Assembly (NCBI GenBank): GCA_014529385.2
Contig: CM043942.1
Location: forward strand, 20,942,991 to 21,006,990
DNA from: Adiantum capillus-veneris
Taxonomy: Eukaryota > Streptophyta > Polypodiopsida > Polypodiales > Pteridaceae
Reading direction: 5' to 3'
Length of the DNA: 64,000 nucleotides
Each line of letters opens with the position of its first letter. Within the stretch, counting starts at the first letter, position 1. The position numbers and the translations under genes were made by a program. Below the pieces are notes generated by a model. That model had not been told where the DNA came from and did not search any database. It saw only the letters and a program-made list of their open reading frames with translations. Below, piece by piece: positions 20,801 through 33,288 of this stretch.

Positions 20801-23084
20801 CAAGGTAAAGAAGGTCTTAGCCACTCTGCCAACTATCTCACCACCTAAGTATGATGAAAAATTCTATGTCACCTCAAGTGTTGGTGATGACTCATTGGGG
20901 GCTGTGCTACTCCAAAAGGATACGACGACATCTTTCATGAGGCCAATCTACTTCTTTAGTCGAATGATGACAGAAGGAGAGAAAGGTTTCACCCATGTGG
21001 AACACTTAGTCCTAGCTCTTAGATTTGCAACTACAAAGTTTAGGTCATATTTGCTGCCTAAGCAATTTGTGATTCTAACCACGGATGAAATATTTCCCTA
21101 TGTTGTACAACACATGGATGTGTCTGCTAGAATTACTAAATGGCTAGTTCGTCTGCAAGAGTTTGACTACACGGTACAGGTAGAAAGCACGACAAGGGCA
21201 AGTTTGGGGGGACTCATGACCTACCAAGCCTTTGAAAGGAAGGAGAAGCAATCTAAGGAAGGAGAAGTTCGATTACCTCCAGTACCACCGATGGTAGAAG
21301 GAGCATACTCTCTCTACTTTGATGGAGCCTACAAGCGAGCGTCCGACAAAGCAGCTGCAGGCATAGTGGTCTTTGATGACAAAGGGACAAAGGTATTTTC
21401 CTTGGGCCAATTGTTAGATTCACATTCTAACAATGAAGCTGAGTATGAAGCACTAACCAAGGGTCTACAATGGTGCGTCTCGCAAGGTGTACAACGCCTT
21501 AATGTATTTGGGGATGCTCTACTTCTGGTAAGGCAAGTAAATGGAGCATGGACATGCAAGAATCCTAGTTTAAGGACTCACTTAAGTGGTGTAAAAACCT
21601 TGTTGGGTAAGTTTGAAGAAGTTCAAATACACCATATCCCAAGGGCTCAAAACCAAGAAGCAGATGCCCTAGCAAGTGAAAGACTACAGGAAGTGGTGGT
21701 TGGAGCAATAAAACTAAAGCTCCCTCTATTTCAAGGCAGTGATGCCTTGCCTGACATCATGCATTTTTTGGAAACAGGGGAATGCCCATCAGATTTAACA
21801 AAGGGACAGAAGCAATGGCTGACGCGGAAGGCCAGAAGATATCGACTCATCAATGATGGTTTGTACTGTAAGGGTAAGGACCAAATACTCAGGAAGGTCC
21901 CTCTCTCTCACGAAATCACGGGAGTAATTGCTAGCTGTCACGACGGGGTTTGTGGTGGTCACTTTGCCCTAGACATAACAAGTAGGAAAATCTTGCAGGC
22001 AGGCTTCAAATGGCCTAGCCTCAACCGTGATGTACACCATTGGTGCAAAACGTGTAAGTTGTGTCAAAAGGCCGGCACTAGGTCACTTATGCCTGAACCA
22101 CAGACACCTATTCTCTCATATGGCCCATTTGAAAAATGGGGTATCGATGCCATTGGGCCATTACCTAGGGCCAACTCAGGAAAATTCTACATTATCAAGG
22201 GGGTCGACTACATGACTAGATGGGCAGAGGCTACAGCCACCACTAGAATCACAGCGGTAGAGGTAGCTAAATTTATCTACGAGCACATATGCTGTAGGTT
22301 TGGCACACCTTTAGAGATCATCTCTGATAGAGGGCCTGGTTTCAGAGCAGACTTGGTAGGAGAATTAATGCAGAAACTGGGCATTACAAGGAGGCACTCT
22401 TCACCATATTACCCTCAATGTAATGGCCTAGTTGAAAAGGTAAATGGAATGGTTTCTAAAATTATTGCCAAGCAGGTAAACAATCATCGTGGAGACTGGG
22501 ATAAGTATCTACTACCAGCTTTATGGGCCTACAGAACTTCATTTCGTACATCCTTGGGATTCACACCGTATCATCTAGTATTTGGTAAGGAAGAAATCTT
22601 GCCCATTGAAGTGCAACTACAAAGTCTCAGAGTAATGGCAAGCCAGCTTCAACAGCCCGACATGCATTTGAGAGATCACATCATCAACTCGGAAAGACTG
22701 CAGCTAGACAGAGAAGAAGCAATAAATTATTATGCAGCACAAGCAGAGCATAGACGGCTTAGCTTTAACGAGCATCTCCGGAAAAAAGAATTGAAGAAAG
22801 AAATGTTGGTGCTCCGCTATGACAATCGCTTCGACACACACAAGGATAAGAAACTCCTACTCCGATGGGAAGGCCCTTTCATCATCAGGAAAAAGTATGC
22901 CAATGGAAGCTACCAGCTTATGGAGGCTGATGGAAAACTTCATAAAATCAGGGTAAATGGTTGGCGACTTAAACCTTATTTTCTTCGATTTGACCAGGCT
23001 CCACCAATTGACATTCCAGATGAGAACACACCATCAACCACCACCTCTGACGATAATGATCAAACAGATGAGCTAGAGACATGA
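17829..23084 (+). pseudogene. R4 gag-pol polyprotein, two stop codons
   Basis: A single frame of about 1,752 codons starting MASVAFPTFKG (17829). Gag; zinc knuckle CYNCGEDGHGIYYC near 18580; Pro-rich linker; TAG at 18735; TGA at 19002 (CGA expected by comparison); protease TYIDGGAQICV near 19262; RT with FIDD at 20436-20447; first RNase H with catalytic Asp lost (FYVTSS); second RNase H intact (FDGAYKR, NNEAEYEAL, FGDALLL, EADALAS); integrase with HHCC zinc domain, WGIDAIGP, SDRGPGF and LVEKVNG, then a LRWEGPF domain. No chromodomain. From 19011 to 23084 it is fully open (1,357 codons). Apart from the two stops all enzymes look competent. Confidence 0.92.
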
Positions 23085-23096
23085 ATGCCTCTAGCC

Positions 23097-23111
23097 AAAA
23101 GGGGAGGGCTA
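23097..23111 (+). other. R4 polypurine tract
   Basis: AAAAGGGGAGGGCTAA immediately before the 3' LTR; the GGGAGGGCTAA core is shared with R6 and R12. It primes plus-strand synthesis in this element class. Confidence 0.75.
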
Positions 23112-23946
23112 ATGATGGGGGCTTTTCACAATCCAAGCTCCCATACCCCTCTTCTCTCGTCCCCACCCCATGAAAACCCCCTCTTAGGGAGGGAGTGATA
23201 AAAAAGCATTGGAAAAAGTAAGAAAAAAATAAAGTATGATTATGTAAATATATAAGAAAGGTAAAATAGGCCACCTCATGCCTGCGGGGTAGCCCATCCC
23301 CACCTTGCCTCCTTTTTCTTCACTGTTGCCCCGCCGGGTGTCCCTTTTCCTCTCCTCCACTCAAAAGGTCAACCCCCTCTCTCTTCCCCTTGTCCTTTCT
23401 CCTTTCTCTCTCCCCTCAAGATACCCCACCTCTCACCAATAATGCATTATAACTCACCAATAATGCACCCTAACTCACATGCAACTTACCCTATCTTCCA
23501 AAATAGTATACCCCACCCCCTCTTTCTCTCTCCTATCATATCCCATGACCCAAATACCCCCCTCTCTCTCTAAAGGGCTCCATGTCTCTTGTCTTCTAGC
23601 TAAATAACCTCCCCCACACTCACATACACTCAGTTTCACTGAAAAAGGTGCCCACAGACCCATCCCCACCCGGTGGTTACCTGATTTTTCTTGTGTTCAC
23701 ACACATCTGCACACAGATTCACCTCTGAACACACTCCCCTCTCTCCCCTCTTGTAATTACTTTATTCTCCATGTCACCTCTCACTTTTTTTCATCAACCC
23801 GTCTCTCTCTCTTAGTCTCTCTCTCATGAGACTGTTGTTCTGGCACATATACACACAGCCAGACAAGTGGGGCCCACAGTCACATGGCCTATGTAGATAA
23901 TGATTTCTTCATTTCTAAATTCTAGAATTTCTCCCCCCTCCTCCCC

Positions 23947-23954
23947 TATATAAA
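23947..23954 (+). promoter_or_regulatory. TATA box in R4 3' LTR
   Basis: TATATAAA between CCCC and GAGGGG. The equivalent is missing from the 5' LTR, so this promoter points out into R5. Confidence 0.65.
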
Positions 23955-24419
23955 GAGGGGTCACCATCACACTAAGACCAACAACATCACCAAAGAACAC
24001 ACTATGCACTGTGTGTGCCTAGTGCACACACACACACCCACACCATCACCATCACCGCAATCACCATGCTTGTTTTGAGCATGACCTCTACACCCTTGGC
24101 TATGGAAGATGAAGGGCAACTAAATGAAGGATGATGGCCATAATCCTCGTGTGAGTCTTCGCCATCAACTCCCACCTATCCGCCATGTGCTCTACCACTC
24201 TCTCCCTTCTCATTCCCCTACCCTATGCTCCCCATTTTATCGCCTAATTCTCTAAATAAAGCTTGAGATTTTGTGAGTATGTTTTCTTGCAATGTTTTGC
24301 CCATGTGGGGTGTGAGGAATCGCCACCTAGTCTTGTGTTTTGGAGTGAGCTTGTGTATGTGTGAAGGGTGTGCGGATTCGCCATCCTTTTGTGGTGCCTA
24401 AGTACTAAGCCGCTATACC

Positions 24420-24425
<6 letters not shown>

Positions 24426-24506
<81 letters not shown>
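24426..24506 (+). repeat. (CT)n microsatellite in R4 3' LTR
   Basis: About 81 bases of CT at the same LTR position as 16698-16752. Confidence 0.95.
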
Positions 24507-24509
<3 letters not shown>

Positions 24510-24594
24510 CTCATTCCCTTTCCTCTTCATCATTACTCCCAAGCATCCATCTCTCTTGGATGAAAACTTTGTTATGGTGGTGTGTTGTTTGTGT

Positions 24595-24624
24595 CCTAGC
24601 CGCTGAAGCTAGGTGGTGCCCCCC
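24595..24624 (+). other. U5 stem-loop abutting a primer-site-like motif (R4, 3' LTR)
   Basis: CCTAG (24595-24599) and CTAGG (24609-24613), then TGGTGCCCCCC. The loop differs by one base from the 5' copy; the stem is unchanged. Confidence 0.6.
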
Positions 24625-24716
24625 TGTTTGCTTTATCGTGACAGGCTCAAGGTGCGCCATTCGGTCCCCGGTGTTTTAGAGGCCGTCGGGGTTCGGGGTT
24701 CGCTTTGCTCCCGTCA

Positions 24717-25493
24717 CTATGTAAGTTTGGACTTGAGGATTGCAAACCTATTGCCACTCCCATGGAAACAGGTTTGATGTTGAGTCTACATGATGCTGGT
24801 GATCTTGCTGATGTCACTCTTTACCAAACTATTGTTGGCTGCCTCATTTATGTATGCAACACGAGGCCGGATATTCAGTTTGCAGTCTCACAGGTCAGTA
24901 GATTTATGCATAGCCCAGGGTCTAAGCATTGGCAGGCAGTCAAGAGGATTTTTCGCTACCTTAGTGGCACTTTACATCTTGGCTTGTTTTATCCCAAGGG
25001 GGGATCATTGCCTCCAGACCTACATGCTTTTTCGGACTCAGATTGGGCTGGTTGTTTTGACACGCGAGTGTCCACAAGTGGTTTTTGTTTGAAGCTTGGC
25101 AGTTCATGTATATCATGGTTCAGCAAGAAGCAACCTACTGTGGCCACTTCGAGTTGTGAGGCTGAGTACAGGGCAGTCTTCACAGCTACGGTTGAGTGTG
25201 TATGGCTCAGACGCCTTATGGCTGATTTGGGTGTTGGACAAGACATTGCCAACACTATCTACACTGACAGTCAGAGCGCATTGGCAGTTGCGAGGAACCC
25301 AGTTTTTCATGCTCGCACAAAGCACATTGAGGTGCATTACCCCTATGTCAGGGAGAGGCTCTCAGTAGGAGAGATCAGCTTGGCTTATGTGCCAACACAG
25401 GAAAACCTTGCAGATCTTTTCACAAAGGCATTGTCTCATGAGAATCTTGAAGCTTTCTGCAAAGCTTTGGGCTTACTCCCCTTTGTGGACTGA
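24717..25493 (+). pseudogene. R5 copia RT end and RNase H, 5'-truncated
   Basis: An open frame of about 258 codons from the junction: LCKFGLEDCKPIATPME, then YQTIVGCLIYVCNTRPDI, and the RNase H with DSDWAGC, STSGFC, SWFSKKQPTVATSSCEAEYRA, TDSQSAL, ARTKHIEVHYPYVRER and DLFTKAL. Catalytic residues of the RNase H are present and there is no stop. The RT active site would lie in the missing 5' part. The apparent upstream start in the R4 LTR is an artefact of the junction. Confidence 0.9.
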
Positions 25494-25567
25494 TCCTGTC
25501 CTCAGGGCATGGCACTTCCCTTTCCTCATGTGCCAGCTCTCGTTCACCGCATCACTCCAGGGGGATT

Positions 25568-25794
25568 TGTTACCATATACATGTGGTAGTGATGTGTGTG
25601 AACACACTAGGACCGCCGGGGCATTTTTTCCCTCTTTAGGAGGTTTTTCCCCCCGTGCATTCTATATACGCCCATCACTCTAGGGCTATCTATCTTTCCA
25701 TTGCACACTAAGTAACACACTCTCTATTGTGTGCCTTGAGCTTCCTTCGTCTTCTCCAAGCTGTGTGTGTTTCTCTGCAACCCTAATTCCAACA
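25568..25794 (+). repeat. R5 copia 3' LTR
   Basis: 227 bases, TGTTACC...CCAACA, preceded by the purine tract CCAGGGGGATT. ATTTA after the end is a candidate target repeat, but the left copy is not in the window. Confidence 0.7.
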
Positions 25795-26527
25795 ATTTAT
25801 AGGTTGGAGATCCCTCAAGCAGATTATTGGAAACCTTAATTTACAAGCTAACAAATCAAGATTATGATTTTTTGTGAATATCAAAAGATTGCGGGCCTTC
25901 TTTGCCTGCTTGAGTCATGGATATGGCTCAAAAGATAGAATTATTGATGGTAGATAAGGTGAGCTAGAGTTTTAAGGAAGGAGAGAGAGAGAGTTACTAT
26001 GCACATGTCTTGAGGTGAGGTGTCTTTTATGTTTAGGTCAATAGCTATTTTGTGTTAGTATGTTAGTGGTTAGTGTTAGTAATCACTAGAAAGTTAATGT
26101 TATATTTACAATGGGTAGAGTGAGGTGGATGGTTGAAGTAAGATGATTGAATGAAGTGAGGAAATCCTTGTGATGGTGAAGGTTGAAGATGTTTTGGACT
26201 TACTTGTGTAGGTTTTCAAAATGACTATCGATCCTACTCTTCTTTATGCCACCACCGTCAAGGTTGATTATCGCAATGAAAATGGAAATTTGGTTGATGA
26301 GATCTCCCAATTTGTAGAGATTGAGTATGGTTTATATGCTTAATTTTATGTATATAGAGAGGGGTAAGATGGAATTGTACTTTGGAAGTAATAGAGAGAG
26401 GCATAGAGATGGTGTATGTACACGGAGAGCTCATATGAGAGCTATGGGAGTAAGAGGGGAGGTTAATGGTGAAGAAGGTGAGAGAAACCATGAAAGGTGC
26501 AGGTTTGAGTGAGGGATTGAGAGGAAT

Positions 26528-26625
<98 letters not shown>

Positions 26626-27643
26626 AAAAGGAGGTGAGAGAAGACTATGGGTTCCTTTGGAAGAAAAGTGGGTACGGATATCTCACCGGTGGTAGCTCTA
26701 AAAATCATGAACAAATTTGAGGTGATTGTTCAGCTTATGGGCTATATTTTCTCTGTTGACCAGCTCTTCAAATTCCGAACGGAGATGGGCGCCAAAAATC
26801 TCACCAAAAAGCCTGTTTTTTATGCCTGCAAAGTCTTTTAGTGGTCCCCTCCTTTGTTGAATTTTCACAATGCATCCAAGAGTGAGTCCCTCCTTTGTCA
26901 TATCATGATACAAAGCATCCCTTTACACATGCATGGAGAAGGATTATTGATGAAATAATAAATATATACATGGTGGGACTAGTGTATGGACTATTCATGG
27001 ATTTTAGCTCAATGAGCACATGGTGGTAGAATAATGAGTATATAATAAGAAAAAATATGGAAGAATTATGGATATGGAAAAAGATATTGGAATCATATGA
27101 TATGATCCCTCTTTTGTATTATTTTGGGTGAAAGAGGAAAAGGTATGCAAGTAAATGAAAATAATATAACAAACGTGACTAAGAAAGTAGAAATCGATTT
27201 TTTGTTTTCCCGAAGGTAAGGATGAAAATGTGGGGGTGATTTGTATAAAAGAAAAATATGAGGTTAGAGTATGTACACATTGACAAAAAATATACTTATG
27301 GTGCAAGAGGATAAAAGAAGGCGTACATAGGTTTAATAGGACACACACCTAGGTATAGATATTTAAATAAAATATCAAAATAATTCTAAAAATCCCTATA
27401 TTTAGGCCATATATACAATGAAATATTTACACACAAAAAAGACCATAATATACTTTTTTTATTTTTTGTATTTTTGGCTCAACTAGCTCAGTGACTAGCT
27501 AATTGAGGGTTTTAAGGAGACATGGGGAAAGTCCCCTAACTCACACACGCCTATGTACAATAAAAAGGTAGGGATAGCCACAGTGTTTGGTAGGGTTGGG
27601 TAGCTCACTATGGAAATTTTGAATAGCCAAAAAACGGCTACCA
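25795..27643 (-). repeat. R6 3' LTR, cut by copia R5
   Basis: On the minus strand it starts TGGTAGCCG at 27643, matching R12's TGATAGCC, and follows R12's LTR through CAATTAGCTAG, an AT-rich block, and GGGCTCACTCTTGGA-like sequence. It ends at 25795 close to a CCTATAAAT that matches the R12 TATA region; beyond this is copia R5. R and U5 are missing. Confidence 0.8.
26531..26624 (+). repeat. (TG)n microsatellite inside R6 3' LTR
   Basis: About 94 bases of TG. On the R6 strand this is CA, at the place where R12 has the short seed TTTCACACACACTT (46656-46668), suggesting expansion from the LTR seed. Confidence 0.9.
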
Positions 27644-27660
27644 TTAGCCCTCCCCCAGGA
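27644..27660 (-). other. R6 polypurine tract
   Basis: On the minus strand TCCTGGGGGAGGGCTAA, immediately before the LTR start; same core as in R4 and R12. Confidence 0.7.
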
Positions 27661-27671
27661 TGATGGTATAT

Positions 27672-30600
27672 TCATGTACCATCATAAAGCATCTTTTCCA
27701 AAGAGAGTGCTTTAGAGTCCTTGACGAGATCTTCATTGCTTGGCCCCTTAGCAATTTGGCTGGAGTTACACTCATGCTTCATGGAACAATACCTACATGA
27801 GATAGCTGCCTTTTGACATATCTTTGGTACATCCTTTGGTAGAAGGCGACTCAAACAAGGCTTCAAGCGATACCCGTTTACCTTCCTGGAGTGCTCTTTC
27901 CCACTCAAATCCATAAGCTGATAGTAACTTGAGTTGAAAGCCTTCTTGACTATGTATGGTCCCTGCCATCTAGTTTCAAACTTGGCATCAAAACGATTAT
28001 CGAGTCAATTGTCATACCTTAGCACAAGATCTCCTTTATTGATGCTCTTGTCCTTCAGTTTTTTTTCAAGCTTCTCTTCGCCTGTGTCGCTTTCCTCTTG
28101 TAGCACTCATAGGTTGCTTCTCTTTTCCACTCAAGCTCCACTAGTGTAAGAAGTCGATCCATCCATACCTCTTGATCATCTTGTGCACCTCTGCCATGAA
28201 GTCGTATCGTTGGGATGTTGATCTTGATAGGCTGCAAAGCCTCTTGACCATAGACCAAGTGAAATGGTGTGAACTCCGTGGCTTCCCTATATGTGGTTCG
28301 ATATGCCCACAAGGCACCATCTAAGAAGTCATCCCACAACTTTGTCTTGTTTTGCACCATCTTCCTAATGATGCCTGCAATGACACCATTAGCCTTCTCC
28401 ACCAAACCATTTGATTATGGGTAGTAGGGTGTACTATAATGATGTAAAATGTGAAGCTCTTCGCAAACTTCTGTGAGTGAACCCTTCTTGAACCCTGGAC
28501 CATTGTCATAAACAATCTCCAGAAGTGTGCCAAATCCACAACAAATATTAGTGTAGATAAACCTGCTCACTGTTTTCCCATTTACCCTTGCCACACTTTG
28601 TGCCTCTACCCACCTAGTCATGTAATCTACAGCCACTAGGATGTAGAGTTTACCATTTTTTGTTCTAGGAAGAGGACCCATAGCATCAATGCCCCACTTT
28701 TCAAAGGGTCCATTTGCAAGCACTATTTGCCTTGGACCATGCACGAAACTTCTATTTCCATTTACCTAACAATTGTGACAACTTTTACACCAATGTTGGA
28801 CATCTACATGCAGGCTTGGCCAAACATACCCCACAAGAAAAATCTTCTTCATGGTTAACTCTTGGGCAAAATGACCACCACATGCCTCTTCATGCAAACC
28901 TTTTAGAATGGCTGGAATTTCCTTAATAGTTGGTACTCTTCAACACACTTGATCCTTCCCTCTTTGGTAGAGGGTCCTTCCCTCTTTGGTAGAGGGATCC
29001 TTCTAGGAAGAGATAAAAACTTGCCTTCTTCATGAGTCTCCTCTTTTGAGCCTATGTGAAGTCTTGTGGAAACTCACCCTCCAAAATGTAGCCAATAATG
29101 GGAGTCAATGACTCCAACCCCTGGTAGATTGGTTGCTTGACAGTTGTTGCCACCATGATGATCTGCACTTCTTTCTCACCACATGTAATTGCTTATTGTG
29201 CAAGTAAATCAGCATCTTCATTTTTTTTCCTAGGAATTTGATATAGTTGCACTTCTTCAAATTGATTAAACAATCTACGAATGGCATGAACTTTTGTCCT
29301 TAGGATTTCATTCTTGCATGCCCAAATGCCTAAAATCTACTTCACAATGAGAAGTGCATCCCCTTTTACCATGAGACGTTGTATACCTTGGCCAATGCAT
29401 ATCTTTAAACCATGAAGTAGTGTGTCGTATTCTGCTTCATTCTTGCTAGTTGAACCTGGTAGATTGACCTTCTCTTTCATGACCATCTCTCCACTTGGGT
29501 TGAGCAACACTAGCCCTCCCCCTGCTTTTCTTCTAGCTCGTCGAAAAGTTCCATCAAAGAACAAGGTAAAAGTATTAGGAATACTTTTTGGTGGTGGCAA
29601 TGGTAGGGTCTTTATTTCAGGCACCTTAATCTCTTTCTCATGTACCCTATAAGTAAGGATCCCTGCCAATTGTGCACGCACACTATCTTCTACCTTGAAA
29701 GAGTATTGGAACTCTTGCAACTCCATAAACCACTTTGAGATCCTCGTACTAAGATTCATTTGAGATGCAACCCAAGGAAACAAATTTTTTGCACTGAGAA
29801 TTACAAAAGGTTTTGGTAGCAAGTAGGATCTAAACTTTCTCACCGCAAACATGAGAGAAATCATCATGAGTTCTTCCTCCATGTAGCCTCTGTGCAAAGC
29901 ATTCATGACCCTACTAGCAAAGTAGATGGGTCACAATTGGGTACTATGGGAATCTTGTTGTAGCAAAACCGCACCAATTGTTTCTTTCCCAACACTAGAG
30001 CTAACAAAGAATGTGTACTCCCAACAAGGAGGCATGAGTGTTGGTAGCTCTGATAGGATGACTTTAATGTTACAAAAGTACTCTTCAAGCTCATCAGACC
30101 ATGCAAATTCTACTTGTTGTGTCAACTTTTGCAAAGGGTGAAGCAACTCCGAAACTAAGTGAATGAAGCATGACATATAATTCACCTTTTGAATGAATGG
30201 GATGACCTCTTTGAGATTCTTGGGTGATGGGAGCTCAATAAGAGCCTTTGCCTTTGAAGAATCCACCTCACTACCTTTATAGGAAACCTTGTGACCAAGC
30301 AAGATCACTTCATCCTCACCTATGTGACACTTGCTGGGGTTGAGTTGACCTCCCATGTCATAGAGCTTCTTTAAACCTTCTTCTACCCTTTGTAGATGCA
30401 ATGATTTTGAGCTATAAATGCAAAAATCATCAATGAACACCCTAATTGATTTTCAAAAGAATGCTTGAAACACCATGTTCATGAAATGTTGGAATGTTGC
30501 AGGAGCATTTGTTAGACCAAATGGCATGTCTCTAAAAGCATAACAACCCTAAGGAGTGATGAAGGTTGTTTTCAATTGATCCTCCAATGTAATCCCTATT

Positions 30601-32968
30601 TGAAAGTAGCCTGCATAGCCATCACACACAGTGTACTTCTCATGATCAGATACCTCATTTAGTATCTCATCCTGAAATGGGAGGGGAAAGTGATCTCTTT
30701 TTATTGCCTCATTGAGTTGACTATAATCTACACACACCCCCACTTGCCGTTTTTCTTAGGAGTGACAACAACGGGAGAGAACCACTCTGAATTCTCCGCT
30801 GGATAAATGAAACCTGCTGCTAGAAGCTTTCTTACCTCCTTGAGTAAAGCGTGCTCCTTGATGATTCCTAGCCTTCGTAGATTTTGAGCCTTAGGTGTGA
30901 CCTATGGCTTCAACTCAATCTTGTGTTGAACAACAACTACTCCACAAACATCGATGTAGTCTTTAGCAAAAAGCCTAGGAAATTTCCTTAACACACCTTT
31001 GAACTCCTCTCTTTCATCCTTTGTAAGTGTTGTAGACAACATCCTTCTAGCATTCCTTCATCTTCCACATTTTGGTTCTCTTGGGAACCTACCTCTTCCA
31101 AACCTGGGTAAGAGGTCTCCTAGTTGGTTGGGTTAAACTTTACCCCCATGACTTCAATGGAAAACTCCTCTTCAGTAATGCTTCCGCTACTTTCTTCTTC
31201 TGAAGTGTTATCGGTCCATTCTTCTTCCGTCTCACTTTGAGATGATTCTTCATGGATCTCCTCTTGGCGTTGCTCCTTCATGTTAAAGACAACCTTCTTA
31301 TGATTGTCATTCCTACAAATTAATTTTCCACTCTCCCAATACTGCAAAGCTCGAATTTTCATTAGCCATAGTCTTCCTAGGATAAATGGGTAACCATTTC
31401 CTTTGGAAGACATAACATAGAAATCCACTGCCTTCTTAATGTCAAAGGCCTCCACAAAAACATTTTTGCAAATGCCTACACACCTAGCCTTGCTATTGTT
31501 TGCCATTTTCACTTTAATTTCAGATGTTTCATGGATGTGCATGCCTGGTCTTTGCATGAGTCCCTCTGTCATGATGCAAATTTATGGCCCCCATACACTA
31601 AACCTTTCCTGACCAATCTTCCTTTGATGTAACAATCTAGCACAGGTGTAATATTCTCATTCATTTCAACATGTGCAATTTTTACAACACGCACACTCTC
31701 TTTTATCTTTCTCCTAGTGCTAACTACTTTTGTTAAATCTCTCCTAACTTGTGGGCATAATGCAAGAAAATGAGGCCATGAGATATCAGGACCCTTACCT
31801 CTCATGTCTTCCAACAAGTTGTATGGAGCCATACCATGTCCAAGAGGGAAGTCTTGGAGATTGATATGACGTCGAGTCCTCTTAGCTTCCTTGGTATCCT
31901 TTGCCTTCTTGCCTCGTCCATGGTTGCTCTGTGATGTGACTCCTTCTTTCTCTTTAACTTTTCCTCGGCCACGCTTAATGCCATTTGCTTCCATGTCAAC
32001 CTCATTTGAATTTGTCACCTCTACCACATGCACATTTGGATCTAGAAAAGGTGGACTTCTTCTACCCCTTGTGGAGGTGGTCTTGGTCCATTTGGCCTTT
32101 GTAGAATCCTTGGTTGTTGACTAGTTCCTTCACCTGCATTGATCACTGGGTAGTTCAAGTTAGGTCTCCTTGGCTCCCCATGGGGTTACGGACAATTATA
32201 CATCCCATGTCCAGACTCTCCGCAATTCCAACATTGGAAGACTCTCCTTGGTTGTGGCTCTCTCTCTTCTGACTTCTTTGCTTGTCCCTTTGGACCTACA
32301 GCTTGTGCAAGGTGAATTGACAGGCTGCTTAAAGATTCGTTTAAGTTCTCAATCACTTCAGTTGTTACCTCAGGAAGCTCCCTAGATGTTGATGCATGTG
32401 ACTTACCTTTGGGTCTAAGACCTTCTATTGAAACCTCTCCCCTTAAGCACTTGAGTTTCCTATACTTCTCAGCAGCCCCAGTTTCCGCTACATCAAAGGT
32501 AGTAGGTACACCCGCCTCAACTTTTACCTTAAGTTCAGGAAAGAGTCCGGCTATGAACCTCTCCTTCTTTAGGAACTCTGCACCATCACCAGGGTTAGCA
32601 ACATTTCTCACCCATACAGCCCAAAGACGTAGAAACTCTTGTTCATACATGTAGTAGTCATCTAAGTCTTTTTGTTTGTGAGAAACAATGTCTTGCCATA
32701 GCTTTTGAGTGTTTTGGGGATCAAAGAAGTATCTCTTGAAATGATTCACAACTTCCGCGTAATTCCCTTTAAATTCCTCAGGCAAAGAGTCAAACCAAGT
32801 GCTAGCATCTTTCCTAAGGACCACCTCAAACATTTCTACACATTCTTGATCAGTTACTATCCTCTTGATACAGCAAGACATCTTGAAATTTGCTAAAAAT
32901 AATTTTGCATCCTCTCCAAGCTCTCCAAAGGAAAGAGGATATCCAGACATTTGGCGTTGGCTTTCCAT
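27672..32968 (-). pseudogene. R6 gag-pol, broken in many places
   Basis: Starts MESQRQMSGYP at 32968. Gag core; zinc knuckle CWNCGESGHGMYNC near 32230-32190; basic linker; protease loop degraded (LVYGG where R12 has LVDGG, so the catalytic Asp is Tyr) near 31595; RT with FIDDFCIYSS near 30440-30410; first RNase H with lost Asp; second RNase H with FFDGTFR, KNEAEY and KGDALL (29337-29580); integrase with WGIDAMGP, YDNGPGF and LVEKANG; C-terminal domain TRWQGPY region and a Cys-rich tail ending at 27672. At least eight stops and several frameshifts. It is useful mainly as the outgroup that shows what R12 has lost. Confidence 0.9.
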
Positions 32969-33048
32969 TGAATTGATTTCAAAGTCACGCACGTTTTTTT
33001 TTTCTTAAAAAAATTTACACAATAATGTTTTCTAAATGAAAATCTGTT

Positions 33049-33267
33049 CTACAACAAAATAAAAATATGCACATCAAATGATCTATGATAATCAACAAGA
33101 GGCACGATGACAGGATTTGGTGATGCAAGGATTTCTCCTACTCTTTGGGCACCAAACATGAACACCATGAGTTGTTGAAAATGGATCTTTCTACTAATTA
33201 CAACGTTTATTCTAATGTGTGGAGTGAAATGGAAGGGGAAAACCTCTATGCCTGGGCCATTATCCAT
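33049..33267 (-). CDS. Leader ORF B of R6, ~70-residue family
   Basis: 72 codons, minus strand, ending about 80 bases before gag. Nearly the same as leader ORF B of R12 after the first dozen residues (FPFHFTPHIRIN, GEILASPNPVI, DVHIFILL). Starts MDNGPG; R12 lacks about eight bases here and uses another ATG. The frame has stayed open while R6 gag-pol collected many stops. Function unknown. Confidence 0.6.
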   Translation of the reverse strand: MDNGPGIEVFPFHFTPHIRINVVISRKIHFQQLMVFMFGAQRVGEILASPNPVIVPLVDYHRSFDVHIFILL

Positions 33268-33288
33268 TATCTATGCATGGCCTAATTC

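Larger units (their letters stand above)
16243..24716 (+). mobile_element. R4: nearly intact Ty3/gypsy with 5' LTR lacking U3
   Basis: Order: truncated 5' LTR, primer site, three leader ORFs, gag-pol, polypurine tract, complete 3' LTR. Outside the CT repeat, the shared LTR part differs at roughly 14 bases in about 670, near 98% identity by eye, so the insertion is young. Only two stops interrupt gag-pol. On the right it ends in copia R5 coding sequence; on the left it abuts R3, so the left target flank has been lost. Confidence 0.9.
23112..24716 (+). repeat. R4 3' LTR, complete (about 1.6 kb)
   Basis: Starts TGATGGGGG and ends CCCGTCA, the same end as the 5' copy. It contains a TATA box, AATAAA at 24255-24260, a CT array and the U5 stem-loop. 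The U3 has several runs of CTCTCTCC. Copia R5 coding sequence starts at 24717. Confidence 0.9.
24717..25794 (+). mobile_element. R5: Ty1/copia 3' half
   Basis: C-terminal RT and RNase H, polypurine tract and 3' LTR of a copia. The 5' half was separated by insertion of R4 and is not in the window. The 3' LTR end sits in R6 LTR sequence, so R5 was inserted into R6. Confidence 0.85.

Noticed and set aside
24705-24716. Start codon of the R5 frame in the R4 LTR
   Set aside because: The frame enters from LTR sequence only because R4 is inserted there; the copia frame begins at 24717.
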